Part shown: piece after piece, positions 34,886 through 43,100 of the stretch
Layout of the letters: the number at the start of each line of letters is the position of its first letter
Numbering within the stretch: position 1 is the first letter of the stretch
Origin: Pseudomonas sp. UBA4617
GTDB taxonomy: Bacteria; Pseudomonadota; Gammaproteobacteria; Pseudomonadales; Pseudomonadaceae
Length of the DNA: 64,000 nt
NCBI RefSeq assembly: GCF_002386445.1
Contig: NZ_DGIR01000036.1
Span: forward strand, 1 to 64,000
Direction: 5' to 3'
Position numbers and translations under genes: made by a program
The notes under the pieces: model-generated
The model's input: the letters and a program-made list of their open reading frames with translations, nothing else
What the model was told of the DNA's origin: nothing
Database searches by the model: none

Positions 34886-35977
34886 ATGAACATCGTCAAT
34901 ATGATGTGGGCGGGTGGAACGCCGTACATGTCCATCCACAAGGTGCATCGGCAAGTATTATCGCACGCGGGTGCCGATGCCCGTATCAGTAACTGGCTAC
35001 TGCTCGGTAGCGGGCTCTGCTGTGGGCTCGGCTCGACCCGGGAGTGGCACATGCCGTCACGGGCCCTGAAAGGGCGGCACCTGTGGCGCCTTTTGCGTCC
35101 ATGGTTACGCATGCGCTTGCGCAAGGCGCTGGACGAGGCCCAGGCCGAAGTGGTGCTGCTCGACGGCGTCGGCGTGGCGCGGCTGGTGTTGCCGTTGCTG
35201 CAGCAGGTTCCGCGGCTGCGCGCCAAGGTACTGTTCCATGGCAAGACGCGGCTGAGTGCCAGTGATTTGCGCCTGCTACGCATGTTCCCGGCAGAGCGGC
35301 TGAGCATTGCCGCTGTTTCCCAGACGCTCGCGGCGGCGCTTGAAAACGATCTGGGCAGGCCCGTGCAGACGTTGCGCATGGCCCTGGATCCGCGGGCTTT
35401 CGCCGAGCCGTTGTTGAGCCGCGAAGCGGCCAGACAAGCGCTGGACTTGCCAGCGGCCAGCGGTTTGCTACTGGGTGCGGTCGGGCGGCTGGTGGAGAGC
35501 AAAGGCTTCGAGATGCTGATCGAGGCCTTTGCCAAGGCCAGCGCGCGCCAGCCGGGGCTGCAATTGGCGATCATCGGTGAAGGCCCGCTGCATGCGGCGC
35601 TGCAGGCGCGTATCGACGCGCTGGGCCTGGCCGGGCGCGTACACCTGAGCGGTCACCGCGACGACCTGCAGCAACTGTACCGTGCATTCGACTGGCTCAT
35701 GGTCCCTTCGCGTTCCGAAGGACTGGGGCTGGTAGTGCAGGAAGCGGTCATGGCCGATGTGCCGGTGGTCTGCAGCGACCTGCAGGTATTCCGTGAGCAG
35801 TTGCGGGACACGGGTTGCTACCTGCCAATTGCCGATGAAGACGCCTGGGCCAAGGCGATCGAGCAATGCGCGACGCTCGATGGCCCTGCAGCGGCCGCCC
35901 GGCAGCGCCAGGCGCTGGCCCCGGAGCAGGCCTGGCAAGCGTTCAGCAACGGCTCGCATAACCTGCTGCGCGGTTGA
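34886..35977 (+). CDS. Family GT4 glycosyltransferase
   Basis: A 363-residue GT-B glycosyltransferase. It starts MNIVNMMWAGGTPYMSIHK and has a GT4 C-terminal domain with LGAVGRLVESKGFEMLIEAF, LAIIGEGPLHAAL, VHLSGHRDD and PSRSEGLGLVVQEAVMADVPVV (the nucleotide-sugar E-x7-E loop). It probably adds a hexose to the lipopolysaccharide core. The ATG at 34886 has a gggag site; 34868 is a possible alternative. The stop is three bases from the stop of the convergent kinase-like gene. I do not recognise a counterpart in the P. aeruginosa core locus, so this may be a lineage-specific outer-core transferase. Confidence 0.75.
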   Translation: MNIVNMMWAGGTPYMSIHKVHRQVLSHAGADARISNWLLLGSGLCCGLGSTREWHMPSRALKGRHLWRLLRPWLRMRLRKALDEAQAEVVLLDGVGVARLVLPLLQQVPRLRAKVLFHGKTRLSASDLRLLRMFPAERLSIAAVSQTLAAALENDLGRPVQTLRMALDPRAFAEPLLSREAARQALDLPAASGLLLGAVGRLVESKGFEMLIEAFAKASARQPGLQLAIIGEGPLHAALQARIDALGLAGRVHLSGHRDDLQQLYRAFDWLMVPSRSEGLGLVVQEAVMADVPVVCSDLQVFREQLRDTGCYLPIADEDAWAKAIEQCATLDGPAAAARQRQALAPEQAWQAFSNGSHNLLRG

Positions 35978-35980
35978 CCT

Positions 35981-36586
35981 TCAGCGCGCCAGCAGGGCTG
36001 CCTCGAAGGCGGCAACGGGGAACCGGTCACCGAGGTTCTCCCGCTCGATGTAGCGCACCATGTGCTGCACGTTGCGACGAATCATGCGCGCCGACAATGG
36101 CGCGCGCAGGAAACGCATGTCCGCCACGTCGATCAGGCCCAGCTGATGGTCGGGGGTAACCACCACATTGCCCAGGTGCAGGGAGCGGAAGTACACGCCG
36201 CTGCGATGCAACTGGCGGATCAGCTCGATCAGGCGCGGCAGGTAGATATCCCAGCTGAAACCGTCGTCGCGCGACATCTGCAACAAGGTCCGCCCTGGCA
36301 GCGGGCGATACAGCACCGCAGTGCGACCTGGCAGGTCGAGCTTGTGCTGGCTGATCACTTCCAGGGTGGGAATGCCCATTTGCGCCAGGCGTGCAGCATT
36401 GTCGACGAAGCGCTGCGAGTACGGACGCAGCAGTGCAGATGAAATCAGGCGCTTGCGACGAAAAACCTTGAGGAAATTACCATCCGCGAGAAGGTAGACT
36501 TTGGCGCCATGGCTATCTGCCTCAAGCACCTGAGCGCCTTGTGTCAGCTGATCGAAGTCGACCTGGGGGAGCCGGGAGCATTGCAT
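35981..36586 (-). CDS. Small kinase-fold protein of the core oligosaccharide locus
   Basis: A 201-residue protein with the sketch of a lipopolysaccharide kinase (KdkA/WaaP-like): a glycine/lysine region (GAKVYLLADGNFLKVFRRKRL), a hinge TAVLYRPLPGRTL, the catalytic-loop equivalent FRSLHLGNVVV and the metal-binding equivalent GLIDVADM. The Asp usual in the catalytic loop (GDLHxGN) is Ser here. The equivalent P. aeruginosa gene is PA4998, between msbA and waaL. Some Pseudomonas genomes call such genes toluene tolerance protein. It is the only minus-strand gene of the locus. The start at 36586 (MQCSRLPQVDFD) is likely; 36655 is possible and the longer frame to 37063 is not real. Confidence 0.65.
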   Translation of the reverse strand: MQCSRLPQVDFDQLTQGAQVLEADSHGAKVYLLADGNFLKVFRRKRLISSALLRPYSQRFVDNAARLAQMGIPTLEVISQHKLDLPGRTAVLYRPLPGRTLLQMSRDDGFSWDIYLPRLIELIRQLHRSGVYFRSLHLGNVVVTPDHQLGLIDVADMRFLRAPLSARMIRRNVQHMVRYIERENLGDRFPVAAFEAALLAR

Positions 36587-36687
36587 GAATAGGGCCTTGT
36601 CGTCTGGCGAACAAAATGACCGGCAATAATGCCGAAAATAATGCAGTAGCACCATGGATGGTGTATTTGATTCATCGGGGGAAGAGG

Positions 36688-37863
36688 ATGTTGTATCGAA
36701 AAAGCTGGGCTCGAGCCTGGTTGGGCTTGGGTCTGGTCTGGTTCCTGGCGGCCATCGCCCTGGCACCCAGCAACAAGATTTATCAGCAAGGCCTGGTGTT
36801 GTTCCTGTGGTTGCCCACGCTGGTTCTGGCCTGGTCCGCCAGGCATGTCCTGGTGCAGGCCTGGAAGCATCAGCCAGCTTTGTGGGGCAGCGTGCTGTTG
36901 CTGTTGGCATGGAGCGGGCTGAGCCTGACATGGTCGATAGCAGAAGATCCGGGGCGAGAGGCCAAGCGGTTGCTTTACATCCTGATCTTCCTGCTGGCGT
37001 TTCCACTGCTGGCACAGCTTGGCCAGGCACGCATTCGCCAGTTGTTGCTGGCCGGCAGCGCATTGCTGGCCGTTGCCGCGCTGGTCTCCGTGATCCGTTT
37101 CTATGGCATGCAGGGCGAGCCTTTGCTGGCTCGCCTGCAAGGCATCGGTGAAATATCGCACCCGATCCTGGGTGCTTATGTCATCGGCTCGGCCGTGCTC
37201 TTCCTGCTCTACCTGCCGCCACGGCAACGCGGCCTGCAGCTGTTGTGGCTGGCAGCGCTGGCCTGTCTGGGCGCGTTCGCCATGCTCAGCCAGAGCCGTG
37301 GCGCGGTATTGGCTCTGGTGCTGACCGTGATCCTGGCCCCGCTGTGGTTCCGTGACTGGCATAGCCGGGTGTTTTCGATCCTGGCGGCCACTGCCACTGG
37401 TCTGGCCTTCTACCTGGTGTATGACCTGATCACCCAGCGCGGCTCGTCCTACCGGCCGGAAATCTTCCGTGCCGTGGTCGACATGATTGCGGCACATCCG
37501 TGGACCGGTCTCGGGCTGGGGGCAGCCTACGACGTGAGTGCGGTGGGCAAGCACTTCGACCACACCCATAACATGTTCACCCATATCGCGGTGGAAATCG
37601 GCCTGCCCGGTATGGTGCTGTGGGTTTTGGTATGGCTGTACACGCTGGGTGAAATCGTACGTGCACGCCACACACTGTTCGGCAAGATCCTGCTCGGCTT
37701 CTGGGTTTATTCGACCCTGGCCATGCAGTTCGATGCCGCCAGCCTCACCGGTACCCCACGTGCCGAATGGTTCATCAGCTGGCTGCCCGTGGGCCTGGCC
37801 ATGTTGCTGCCGTGGGGGCGTGCCGAAAATGTCGCCTGTGGTAAAATTGCCGGTTCAACCTGA
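36688..37863 (+). CDS. waaL: O-antigen ligase
   Basis: A 391-residue polytopic membrane protein with about 12 helices and one large periplasmic loop (about 265-330), the WaaL/Wzy_C topology. The loop holds the family's conserved arginine and histidine areas: SQSRGAVLAL, RPEIFRAVVDMIAAHPWTGLGLG and HTHNMFTHIAVEIG. WaaL transfers O antigen from undecaprenyl diphosphate to lipid A-core on the periplasmic side. The ATG at 36688 follows gggggaag; 36616 would put a polar leader in front. It lies 15 bases before msbA and is divergent from the kinase-like gene. Confidence 0.8.
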   Translation: MLYRKSWARAWLGLGLVWFLAAIALAPSNKIYQQGLVLFLWLPTLVLAWSARHVLVQAWKHQPALWGSVLLLLAWSGLSLTWSIAEDPGREAKRLLYILIFLLAFPLLAQLGQARIRQLLLAGSALLAVAALVSVIRFYGMQGEPLLARLQGIGEISHPILGAYVIGSAVLFLLYLPPRQRGLQLLWLAALACLGAFAMLSQSRGAVLALVLTVILAPLWFRDWHSRVFSILAATATGLAFYLVYDLITQRGSSYRPEIFRAVVDMIAAHPWTGLGLGAAYDVSAVGKHFDHTHNMFTHIAVEIGLPGMVLWVLVWLYTLGEIVRARHTLFGKILLGFWVYSTLAMQFDAASLTGTPRAEWFISWLPVGLAMLLPWGRAENVACGKIAGST

Positions 37864-37878
37864 ACAGCGAGCTCGATA

Positions 37879-39687
37879 ATGGCCGAAACACCGCGACCGG
37901 CGGAACACACCTCCAGCCTGAAGATCTACTTCCGGCTGCTGAGCTATGTGAAACCCTATGTCGGCATTTTCCTGCTGAGCATCGTTGGTTTCGTGATCTT
38001 TGCCTCGACCCAGCCGATGCTGGCGGGCATCCTCAAGTATTTCGTCGATGGGCTGAGCAACCCCGAAGCGGTGTTGTTCCCCAACGTTCCCTACCTGCGT
38101 GACCTGCAGTTGCTGCAGGCCGTACCGCTGCTGATCATCCTCATTGCCGCGTGGCAGGGCCTGGGTTCGTTCCTTGGCAACTACTTTCTGGCCAAGGTTT
38201 CCTTGTGCCTGGTGCACGACCTGCGCGTGGAGTTGTTCAACAAGCTGCTGGTCCTGCCCAACCGCTACTTCGACAACCACAACTCCGGGCACCTGATTTC
38301 GCGCATCACCTTCAACGTGACCATGGTCACCGGTGCGGCCACCGATGCAATCAAGGTCGTGATCCGCGAAGGTCTGACTGTGGTGTTCCTGTTCGCCTAC
38401 CTGCTGTGGATGAACTGGCACCTGACCCTGGTGATGATTGCCATCCTGCCGTTGATCGCGGTAATGGTCAGTGTCGCCAGCAAGAAATTCCGCAAGCAGA
38501 GCAAGAAGATCCAGGTGGCCATGGGCGACGTCACTCATGTCGCTTCGGAAACCATCCAGGGCTACCGCGTGGTGCGCAGCTTCGGCGGCGAGGCCTACGA
38601 GGAGCAGCGTTTCGGCAAGGCCAGCCAGAGCAACACCGACAAGCAGTTGCGCATGACCAAGACCGGTTCGTTGTACACGCCGATGCTGCAGCTGGTGATC
38701 TACATCGCCATGGCTGCGCTGATGTTCCTGGTGCTGTTCCTGCGCGGCGAGTCCACCGCCGGTGACCTGGTGGCCTATATCACCGCTGCTGGTTTGCTGC
38801 CCAAGCCGATTCGCCAGCTTTCCGAGGTAAGTTCGACAATCCAGAAGGGCCTGGCCGGAGCCGAGAGCATCTTCGAGCAACTGGACGAAGCGCCTGAAGT
38901 GGACACCGGCACCGTCGAGAAAGAGCGGGTTGAAGGACGCCTGGAGGTACGCAACCTGAGCTTCACCTACCCGGGCACTGATCGCGAGGTGCTCAGCGAC
39001 ATCAGCTTCGTCGCCGAGCCTGGGCAGATGATTGCCCTGGTCGGCCGCTCCGGCAGCGGCAAATCGACCCTGGCAGCGCTGATCCCGCGGTTCTATCACC
39101 ACGACCAGGGGCAGATCCTGCTCGACGGCGTGGAAATCGAGAACTATCGCCTGCGCAACCTGCGCCGCCATGTTTCTCAGGTGACCCAGCACGTCACCCT
39201 GTTCAACGATACCGTGGCCAACAACATCGCCTATGGCGACCTGGCCGGCGCACCGCGCGCCGCCATCGAAGCTGCTGCGGCCGATGCCTATGCCAAGGAG
39301 TTCGTCGACCGGTTGCCGAAAGGCTTCGATACCGAAGTGGGTGAAAACGGCGTCCTGCTTTCCGGCGGCCAGCGCCAGCGCCTGGCCATCGCCCGGGCGC
39401 TGCTGAAAAACGCACCGCTGCTGATCCTCGACGAAGCCACTTCGGCGCTGGATACCGAGTCCGAGCGGCATATCCAGGCTGCCCTGGACCACGTGATGCA
39501 AGGCCGGACCACGCTGGTGATTGCCCACCGTCTGTCGACCATCGAGAAGGCCGACCAGATCCTGGTCATGGACCAGGGCCGCCTGGTCGAACGTGGCACC
39601 CATGCCGAGCTGCTTGCGGCTAATGGCCATTATGCCCGCCTGCATGCCATGGGCCTGGATGAGCAGGCCAAGGCCGATATCACCTGA
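37879..39687 (+). CDS. msbA: Lipid A-core flippase, ABC transporter
   Basis: A 602-residue homodimeric ABC half-transporter that flips lipid A-core across the inner membrane. Six transmembrane helices occupy about residues 25-330. The nucleotide-binding domain follows with Walker A GRSGSGKST, the Q-loop, signature LSGGQRQR, Walker B LLILDEATSALD and the switch histidine in VIAHRLS. The position between waaL and hldE is as in P. aeruginosa. The ribosome site is weak (gcgag). A hairpin follows the stop. Confidence 0.93.
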   Translation: MAETPRPAEHTSSLKIYFRLLSYVKPYVGIFLLSIVGFVIFASTQPMLAGILKYFVDGLSNPEAVLFPNVPYLRDLQLLQAVPLLIILIAAWQGLGSFLGNYFLAKVSLCLVHDLRVELFNKLLVLPNRYFDNHNSGHLISRITFNVTMVTGAATDAIKVVIREGLTVVFLFAYLLWMNWHLTLVMIAILPLIAVMVSVASKKFRKQSKKIQVAMGDVTHVASETIQGYRVVRSFGGEAYEEQRFGKASQSNTDKQLRMTKTGSLYTPMLQLVIYIAMAALMFLVLFLRGESTAGDLVAYITAAGLLPKPIRQLSEVSSTIQKGLAGAESIFEQLDEAPEVDTGTVEKERVEGRLEVRNLSFTYPGTDREVLSDISFVAEPGQMIALVGRSGSGKSTLAALIPRFYHHDQGQILLDGVEIENYRLRNLRRHVSQVTQHVTLFNDTVANNIAYGDLAGAPRAAIEAAAADAYAKEFVDRLPKGFDTEVGENGVLLSGGQRQRLAIARALLKNAPLLILDEATSALDTESERHIQAALDHVMQGRTTLVIAHRLSTIEKADQILVMDQGRLVERGTHAELLAANGHYARLHAMGLDEQAKADIT

Positions 39688-39698
39688 ACCCCTCGTTG

Positions 39699-39721
39699 AT
39701 CGGGGCCATCACGGCCCCGAT
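39699..39721 (+). terminator. Probable terminator after msbA
   Basis: ATCGGGGCC and GGCCCCGAT form a 9-bp stem around atcac, 12 bases after the msbA stop. The tail (tgtcacgggaatttt) has only a delayed T-run, so termination may be partial. Confidence 0.6.
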
Positions 39722-39818
39722 TGTCACGGGAATTTTCCCAGGGTGATCTGGCCGTAAAGCCGTTCTCAACCCTGTGCTAATATCCTGCCCCTGTTCATTA
39801 TTTCCATATGGGTTGCCC

Positions 39819-41240
39819 ATGAAGTTGTCCCTGCCGCGTTTCGATCAAGCCCCGGTACTGGTGGTCGGCGATGTCATGCTCGACCGCTACTGGCATGGCG
39901 GTACTTCGCGTATCTCGCCGGAAGCGCCAGTCCCGGTGGTCAAGGTCGACCAGATCGAGGATCGCCCCGGGGGCGCGGCCAACGTTGCCTTGAACATTGC
40001 CGCCCTGGGTGCACCGGCTTCGCTGATTGGCGTCACCGGCCAGGACGAGGCCGCCGACAGCCTGGCCAACAGCCTGCAGGCCGCCGGCGTGCGTTCGGTG
40101 TTCCAGCGCATCGCGCACCAGCCGACCATCGTCAAGCTGCGGGTCATGAGCCGTCACCAGCAACTGCTGCGCATCGATTTCGAAGAACCGTTCGCCACCG
40201 ACCCGCTGTCGCTGGGGGCCGAGGTCGACAGCCTGCTCGAGGGCGTCAAGGTGCTGGTCCTGTCCGACTACGGCAAGGGCGCACTGAAAAATCACCAGGG
40301 CCTGATCCAGGCGGCGCGGGCCAAGGGCATTCCGGTGCTGGCCGACCCCAAGGGCAAGGACTTTTCGATCTACCGCGGTGCCAGCCTGATCACACCGAAC
40401 CTCAGCGAGTTCGAGACCATCGTCGGCCGTTGCGCCGATGAGGCCGACCTGGTCGCCAAGGGCCTGCAGTTGCTGCAAGACCTCGACCTGGGGGCCCTGC
40501 TGGTGACCCGTGGCGAGCACGGCATGACCCTGCTGCGCAGCGGCCAGCCGGCGCTGCACTTGCCGGCACGGGCGCGGGAAGTATTCGACGTGACCGGTGC
40601 CGGCGATACCGTCATCTCCACCCTCGCGGCAGCCATCGCTGCCGGAGAGGACCTGCCGCACGCGGTGGCACTGGCCAACCTGGCGGCGGGTATCGTGGTC
40701 GGCAAACTGGGCACTGCGGCGATCAGCGCCCCTGAGCTGCGCCGGGCCATCCAGCGTGAGGAAGGCTCCGAGCGCGGCGTGCTGGGCCTGGAGCAGTTGC
40801 TGCTGGCCATCGATGATGCGCGGGCGCACAAAGAGAAGATCGTCTTTACCAACGGTTGCTTCGACATCCTGCACGCGGGCCATGTCACCTACCTGGAGCA
40901 GGCCCGTGCCCAAGGCGACCGCCTGATCGTCGCGGTCAACGACGATGCCTCGGTCAGCCGCCTGAAAGGGCCGGGCCGGCCGATCAACAGCGTCGACCGG
41001 CGCATGGCCGTATTGGCCGGGCTGGGAGCAGTGGACTGGGTGATCAGCTTCCCCGAGGGTACCCCGGAAAACCTGCTGAGCCAGGTCAAGCCCGATGTGC
41101 TGGTCAAGGGTGGTGACTATGGCATCGACCAGGTGGTGGGCGCCGATATCGTCAAGGCCTACGGCGGTACCGTGAAGGTGCTGGGGCTGGTCGAGAACAG
41201 CTCGACCACGGCGATTGTCGAGAAGATTCGCAAGAACTGA
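39819..41240 (+). CDS. hldE: Bifunctional heptose 7-phosphate kinase / heptose 1-phosphate adenylyltransferase
   Basis: A 473-residue two-domain enzyme that makes ADP-heptose for the inner core. The N-terminal PfkB-type kinase (about 1-320) shows DVMLDRYWHG, PGGAANVALN and the active-site DVTGAGDTVIS. The C-terminal nucleotidyltransferase (from about 340) begins TNGCFDILHAGH (Asn345 onward, with the HxGH motif) and has KGGDYGIDQV and NSSTTAIVEKI. Length is that of E. coli HldE (477). The ATG at 39819 is chosen because the upstream frame to 39774 runs over a promoter-like taatat (39778-39783). Confidence 0.95.
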   Translation: MKLSLPRFDQAPVLVVGDVMLDRYWHGGTSRISPEAPVPVVKVDQIEDRPGGAANVALNIAALGAPASLIGVTGQDEAADSLANSLQAAGVRSVFQRIAHQPTIVKLRVMSRHQQLLRIDFEEPFATDPLSLGAEVDSLLEGVKVLVLSDYGKGALKNHQGLIQAARAKGIPVLADPKGKDFSIYRGASLITPNLSEFETIVGRCADEADLVAKGLQLLQDLDLGALLVTRGEHGMTLLRSGQPALHLPARAREVFDVTGAGDTVISTLAAAIAAGEDLPHAVALANLAAGIVVGKLGTAAISAPELRRAIQREEGSERGVLGLEQLLLAIDDARAHKEKIVFTNGCFDILHAGHVTYLEQARAQGDRLIVAVNDDASVSRLKGPGRPINSVDRRMAVLAGLGAVDWVISFPEGTPENLLSQVKPDVLVKGGDYGIDQVVGADIVKAYGGTVKVLGLVENSSTTAIVEKIRKN

Positions 41241-41266
41241 AGCCGGGGCCGCGCGGCGGCCCCTGA

Positions 41267-42235
41267 TCACTTGTGCAGTGAAATACGCGCCCGCTCCAGC
41301 AGCGCCCGCGCCTTGTCTCCAAAGCGTTGCAGGTGCGAGGCTCGCACCGGCTTGCTTTCCACTAAACCCTGCTGCTTCACCCAATCCTTCCAGCGCACCC
41401 GCTCTTCCTTCACCACCCAACCCTCCTGGTGAGCAAAACTCTCAGCCAGGTGTAGCCCCCGCGTGCTTGCCGGCACCAGTTCATCCTTCTTGAGCGTATA
41501 CAGCTCAGGCAATGGCTGGCCATCCTGCAAAGGCATCAGGTACAGGTCCGGCCGTTTGCGGTTGAGCCGCGCCACCAGTTGGTCACCCTCGAGCCGCTCG
41601 TCGACGTGGAACAGGCTGAGCTTCTTGGCTTCCCGAGGTACCTGCAGGCGCATGTCATAGATCAGCTGCAACGAGGCGGTAGGCAGGTGTACATAAGCAC
41701 GTGGCCGCTCCAGCAGCATCAATTTGCCGCAATGCACCGGGCGCGCGGCACCGGACTGCGGGGTCAGCACAAAGTGTGGGTTTTCGCGATAGTGCAGGGC
41801 GGCCGCGTAGGGCACAGGCAGCCAGGTATCGTTGAAGCGCCCGCCCAGCCAGCCTTCCGGGGTTTCCAGCAGGCATTCCTCGGCGACTTCCTGCACGGCG
41901 GTGTGCAACGGCAGGTTCAGCTCCTGCGCCGGCACGTAACCGGAAATCAGTTTCAGCACCACATCGCCACGGTCCTGTCGACGCTGGCGTACCAACACCC
42001 AGTAATCGCGGTTTTGCCAATGCAAGGTCAGCCGCACCGATACACCCAGGTTGGCCAGCTCCACCACGAAGCGCTGCGCATCGGGCAACTGGATGGCCTT
42101 GCGCCGCTGCTGGGTCTGGGCGAAATTCAGCGGCATGCCGATGCTCTGGTAGATCAGCCCTTCGGGCGTGGCCTCGACATGCAGCGGCAGCGTCTTGAAG
42201 TTGCTCGGGTTCTTGCGGATCAGCGTTCGCGCCAC
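41267..42235 (-). CDS. Conserved hypothetical protein with degenerate Nudix-like segment
   Basis: A 322-residue soluble protein I cannot name. Residues 99-123 read GYVPAQE, a nine-residue gap, then QEVAEECLL, which resembles the Nudix box (G-x5-E-x7-REUxEExGU) with Gln for Arg, a longer spacing and no final glycine. It is flanked by a beta-rich part (VRLTLHWQNRDYWVLVRQRRQ). Orthologues in Pseudomonas have at times been labelled metal ABC transporter ATPase, but no Walker motif is present and I do not support that label. The GTG at 42235 has a strong aaggagg site seven bases upstream. It converges with hldE. Confidence 0.6.
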   Translation of the reverse strand: MARTLIRKNPSNFKTLPLHVEATPEGLIYQSIGMPLNFAQTQQRRKAIQLPDAQRFVVELANLGVSVRLTLHWQNRDYWVLVRQRRQDRGDVVLKLISGYVPAQELNLPLHTAVQEVAEECLLETPEGWLGGRFNDTWLPVPYAAALHYRENPHFVLTPQSGAARPVHCGKLMLLERPRAYVHLPTASLQLIYDMRLQVPREAKKLSLFHVDERLEGDQLVARLNRKRPDLYLMPLQDGQPLPELYTLKKDELVPASTRGLHLAESFAHQEGWVVKEERVRWKDWVKQQGLVESKPVRASHLQRFGDKARALLERARISLHK

Positions 42236-42287
42236 GCGGCTCCTCCTTGCGTCCGGTCAGTCTCCAGGCCCGAGGGCCTGGGGCAAC

Positions 42288-43100
42288 TCAATGCTGGCCA
42301 AGAATACGGGCGACGGTTGCCACGTTGTGGGCCAGGTGCAGCGGATTGATGGTGCCGACGATAGCACTGCTGACGCCCGGATGGGCAAACAGCAGCTCGA
42401 AGCTGGCTTGCACCGGGTCGACGCCCGGGGCCAGGCAGATATGCCCGCTGGCCAGGGCCTTCTTCACCAGGATGGCCTTGCCGTGTTCGGCAGCGTAGTC
42501 CAGCACCGGGCGTTCTGCCTGCTCGTTGAGGTTGTAGGTGACCATGGCACAGTCGCCTTGTTCCAGGGCCTTCAGGCCACCGGCGACGGTCTTGCCAGAC
42601 AGGCCATAGCCGCAGATCTTGCCCTCCTGCTTGAGTTCGGCGAGGGTCTGGTACACCTCCTGCTGTTCGAGGATCGCCAGGTCGTTGCCATCGGAGTGCA
42701 CCAGCACCAGCTCGATACGGTCGGTTTCCAGGCGCTGCAGGCTGCGCTCTACCGAACGGCGGGTGTGGGCTGCGCTGAAGTCGAAGTGTGACTGGCCATT
42801 GACGAACTCTTCGCCCACCTTGCTGACGATCACCCATTCATCGCGCTGGCCGCGCAACAGCGGGCCCAGGCGTTCTTCACTGCGACCATAGGCCGGGGCG
42901 GTGTCGATCAGGTTGATGCCCAGCTCGCGAGCCTGGTCCAGCAGCAGGCGGGCTTCGTCATCACCGGGGATGGTAAAGCCGGTGGGATACTTGACGCCCT
43001 GGTCGCGGCCCAGCTTGACCGTGCCCAGGCCCAGAGGCGAAACCCTGAAGCCGGTGCTGCCCAGGTTGCGGTGGAAGTCGTGCAGGGTTGGCAGGCTCAT
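42288..43100 (-). CDS. Aldo/keto reductase
   Basis: A 270-residue NADPH-dependent reductase with the TIM-barrel of the AKR superfamily. It begins with a hairpin and LGLGTVKLGR, carries the catalytic aspartate and tyrosine in NLIDTAPAYGRSEERLG, the active-site lysine in VIVSKVG and the histidine near LVLVHSDG; the cofactor region includes AIVGTINPLHL. The substrate is unknown; the DHDx family resemblance is general. Its ATG (43100) overlaps the stop of the FAD oxidoreductase gene as ATGA, so the two should be translated together and may act in one pathway. Confidence 0.85.
   Translation of the reverse strand: MSLPTLHDFHRNLGSTGFRVSPLGLGTVKLGRDQGVKYPTGFTIPGDDEARLLLDQARELGINLIDTAPAYGRSEERLGPLLRGQRDEWVIVSKVGEEFVNGQSHFDFSAAHTRRSVERSLQRLETDRIELVLVHSDGNDLAILEQQEVYQTLAELKQEGKICGYGLSGKTVAGGLKALEQGDCAMVTYNLNEQAERPVLDYAAEHGKAILVKKALASGHICLAPGVDPVQASFELLFAHPGVSSAIVGTINPLHLAHNVATVARILGQH

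Noticed and set aside
36587..37063. N-terminal extension of the kinase-like gene to 37063
   Set aside because: It overlaps waaL on the other strand and encodes a proline- and arginine-rich shadow sequence before the conserved domain.
37855..39645. Minus-strand frame opposite msbA
   Set aside because: Antisense shadow; msbA has all ABC motifs on the plus strand.
41267..42235. Label of metal ABC transporter ATPase for this protein
   Set aside because: No Walker A, signature or Walker B motif is present in the 322 residues.
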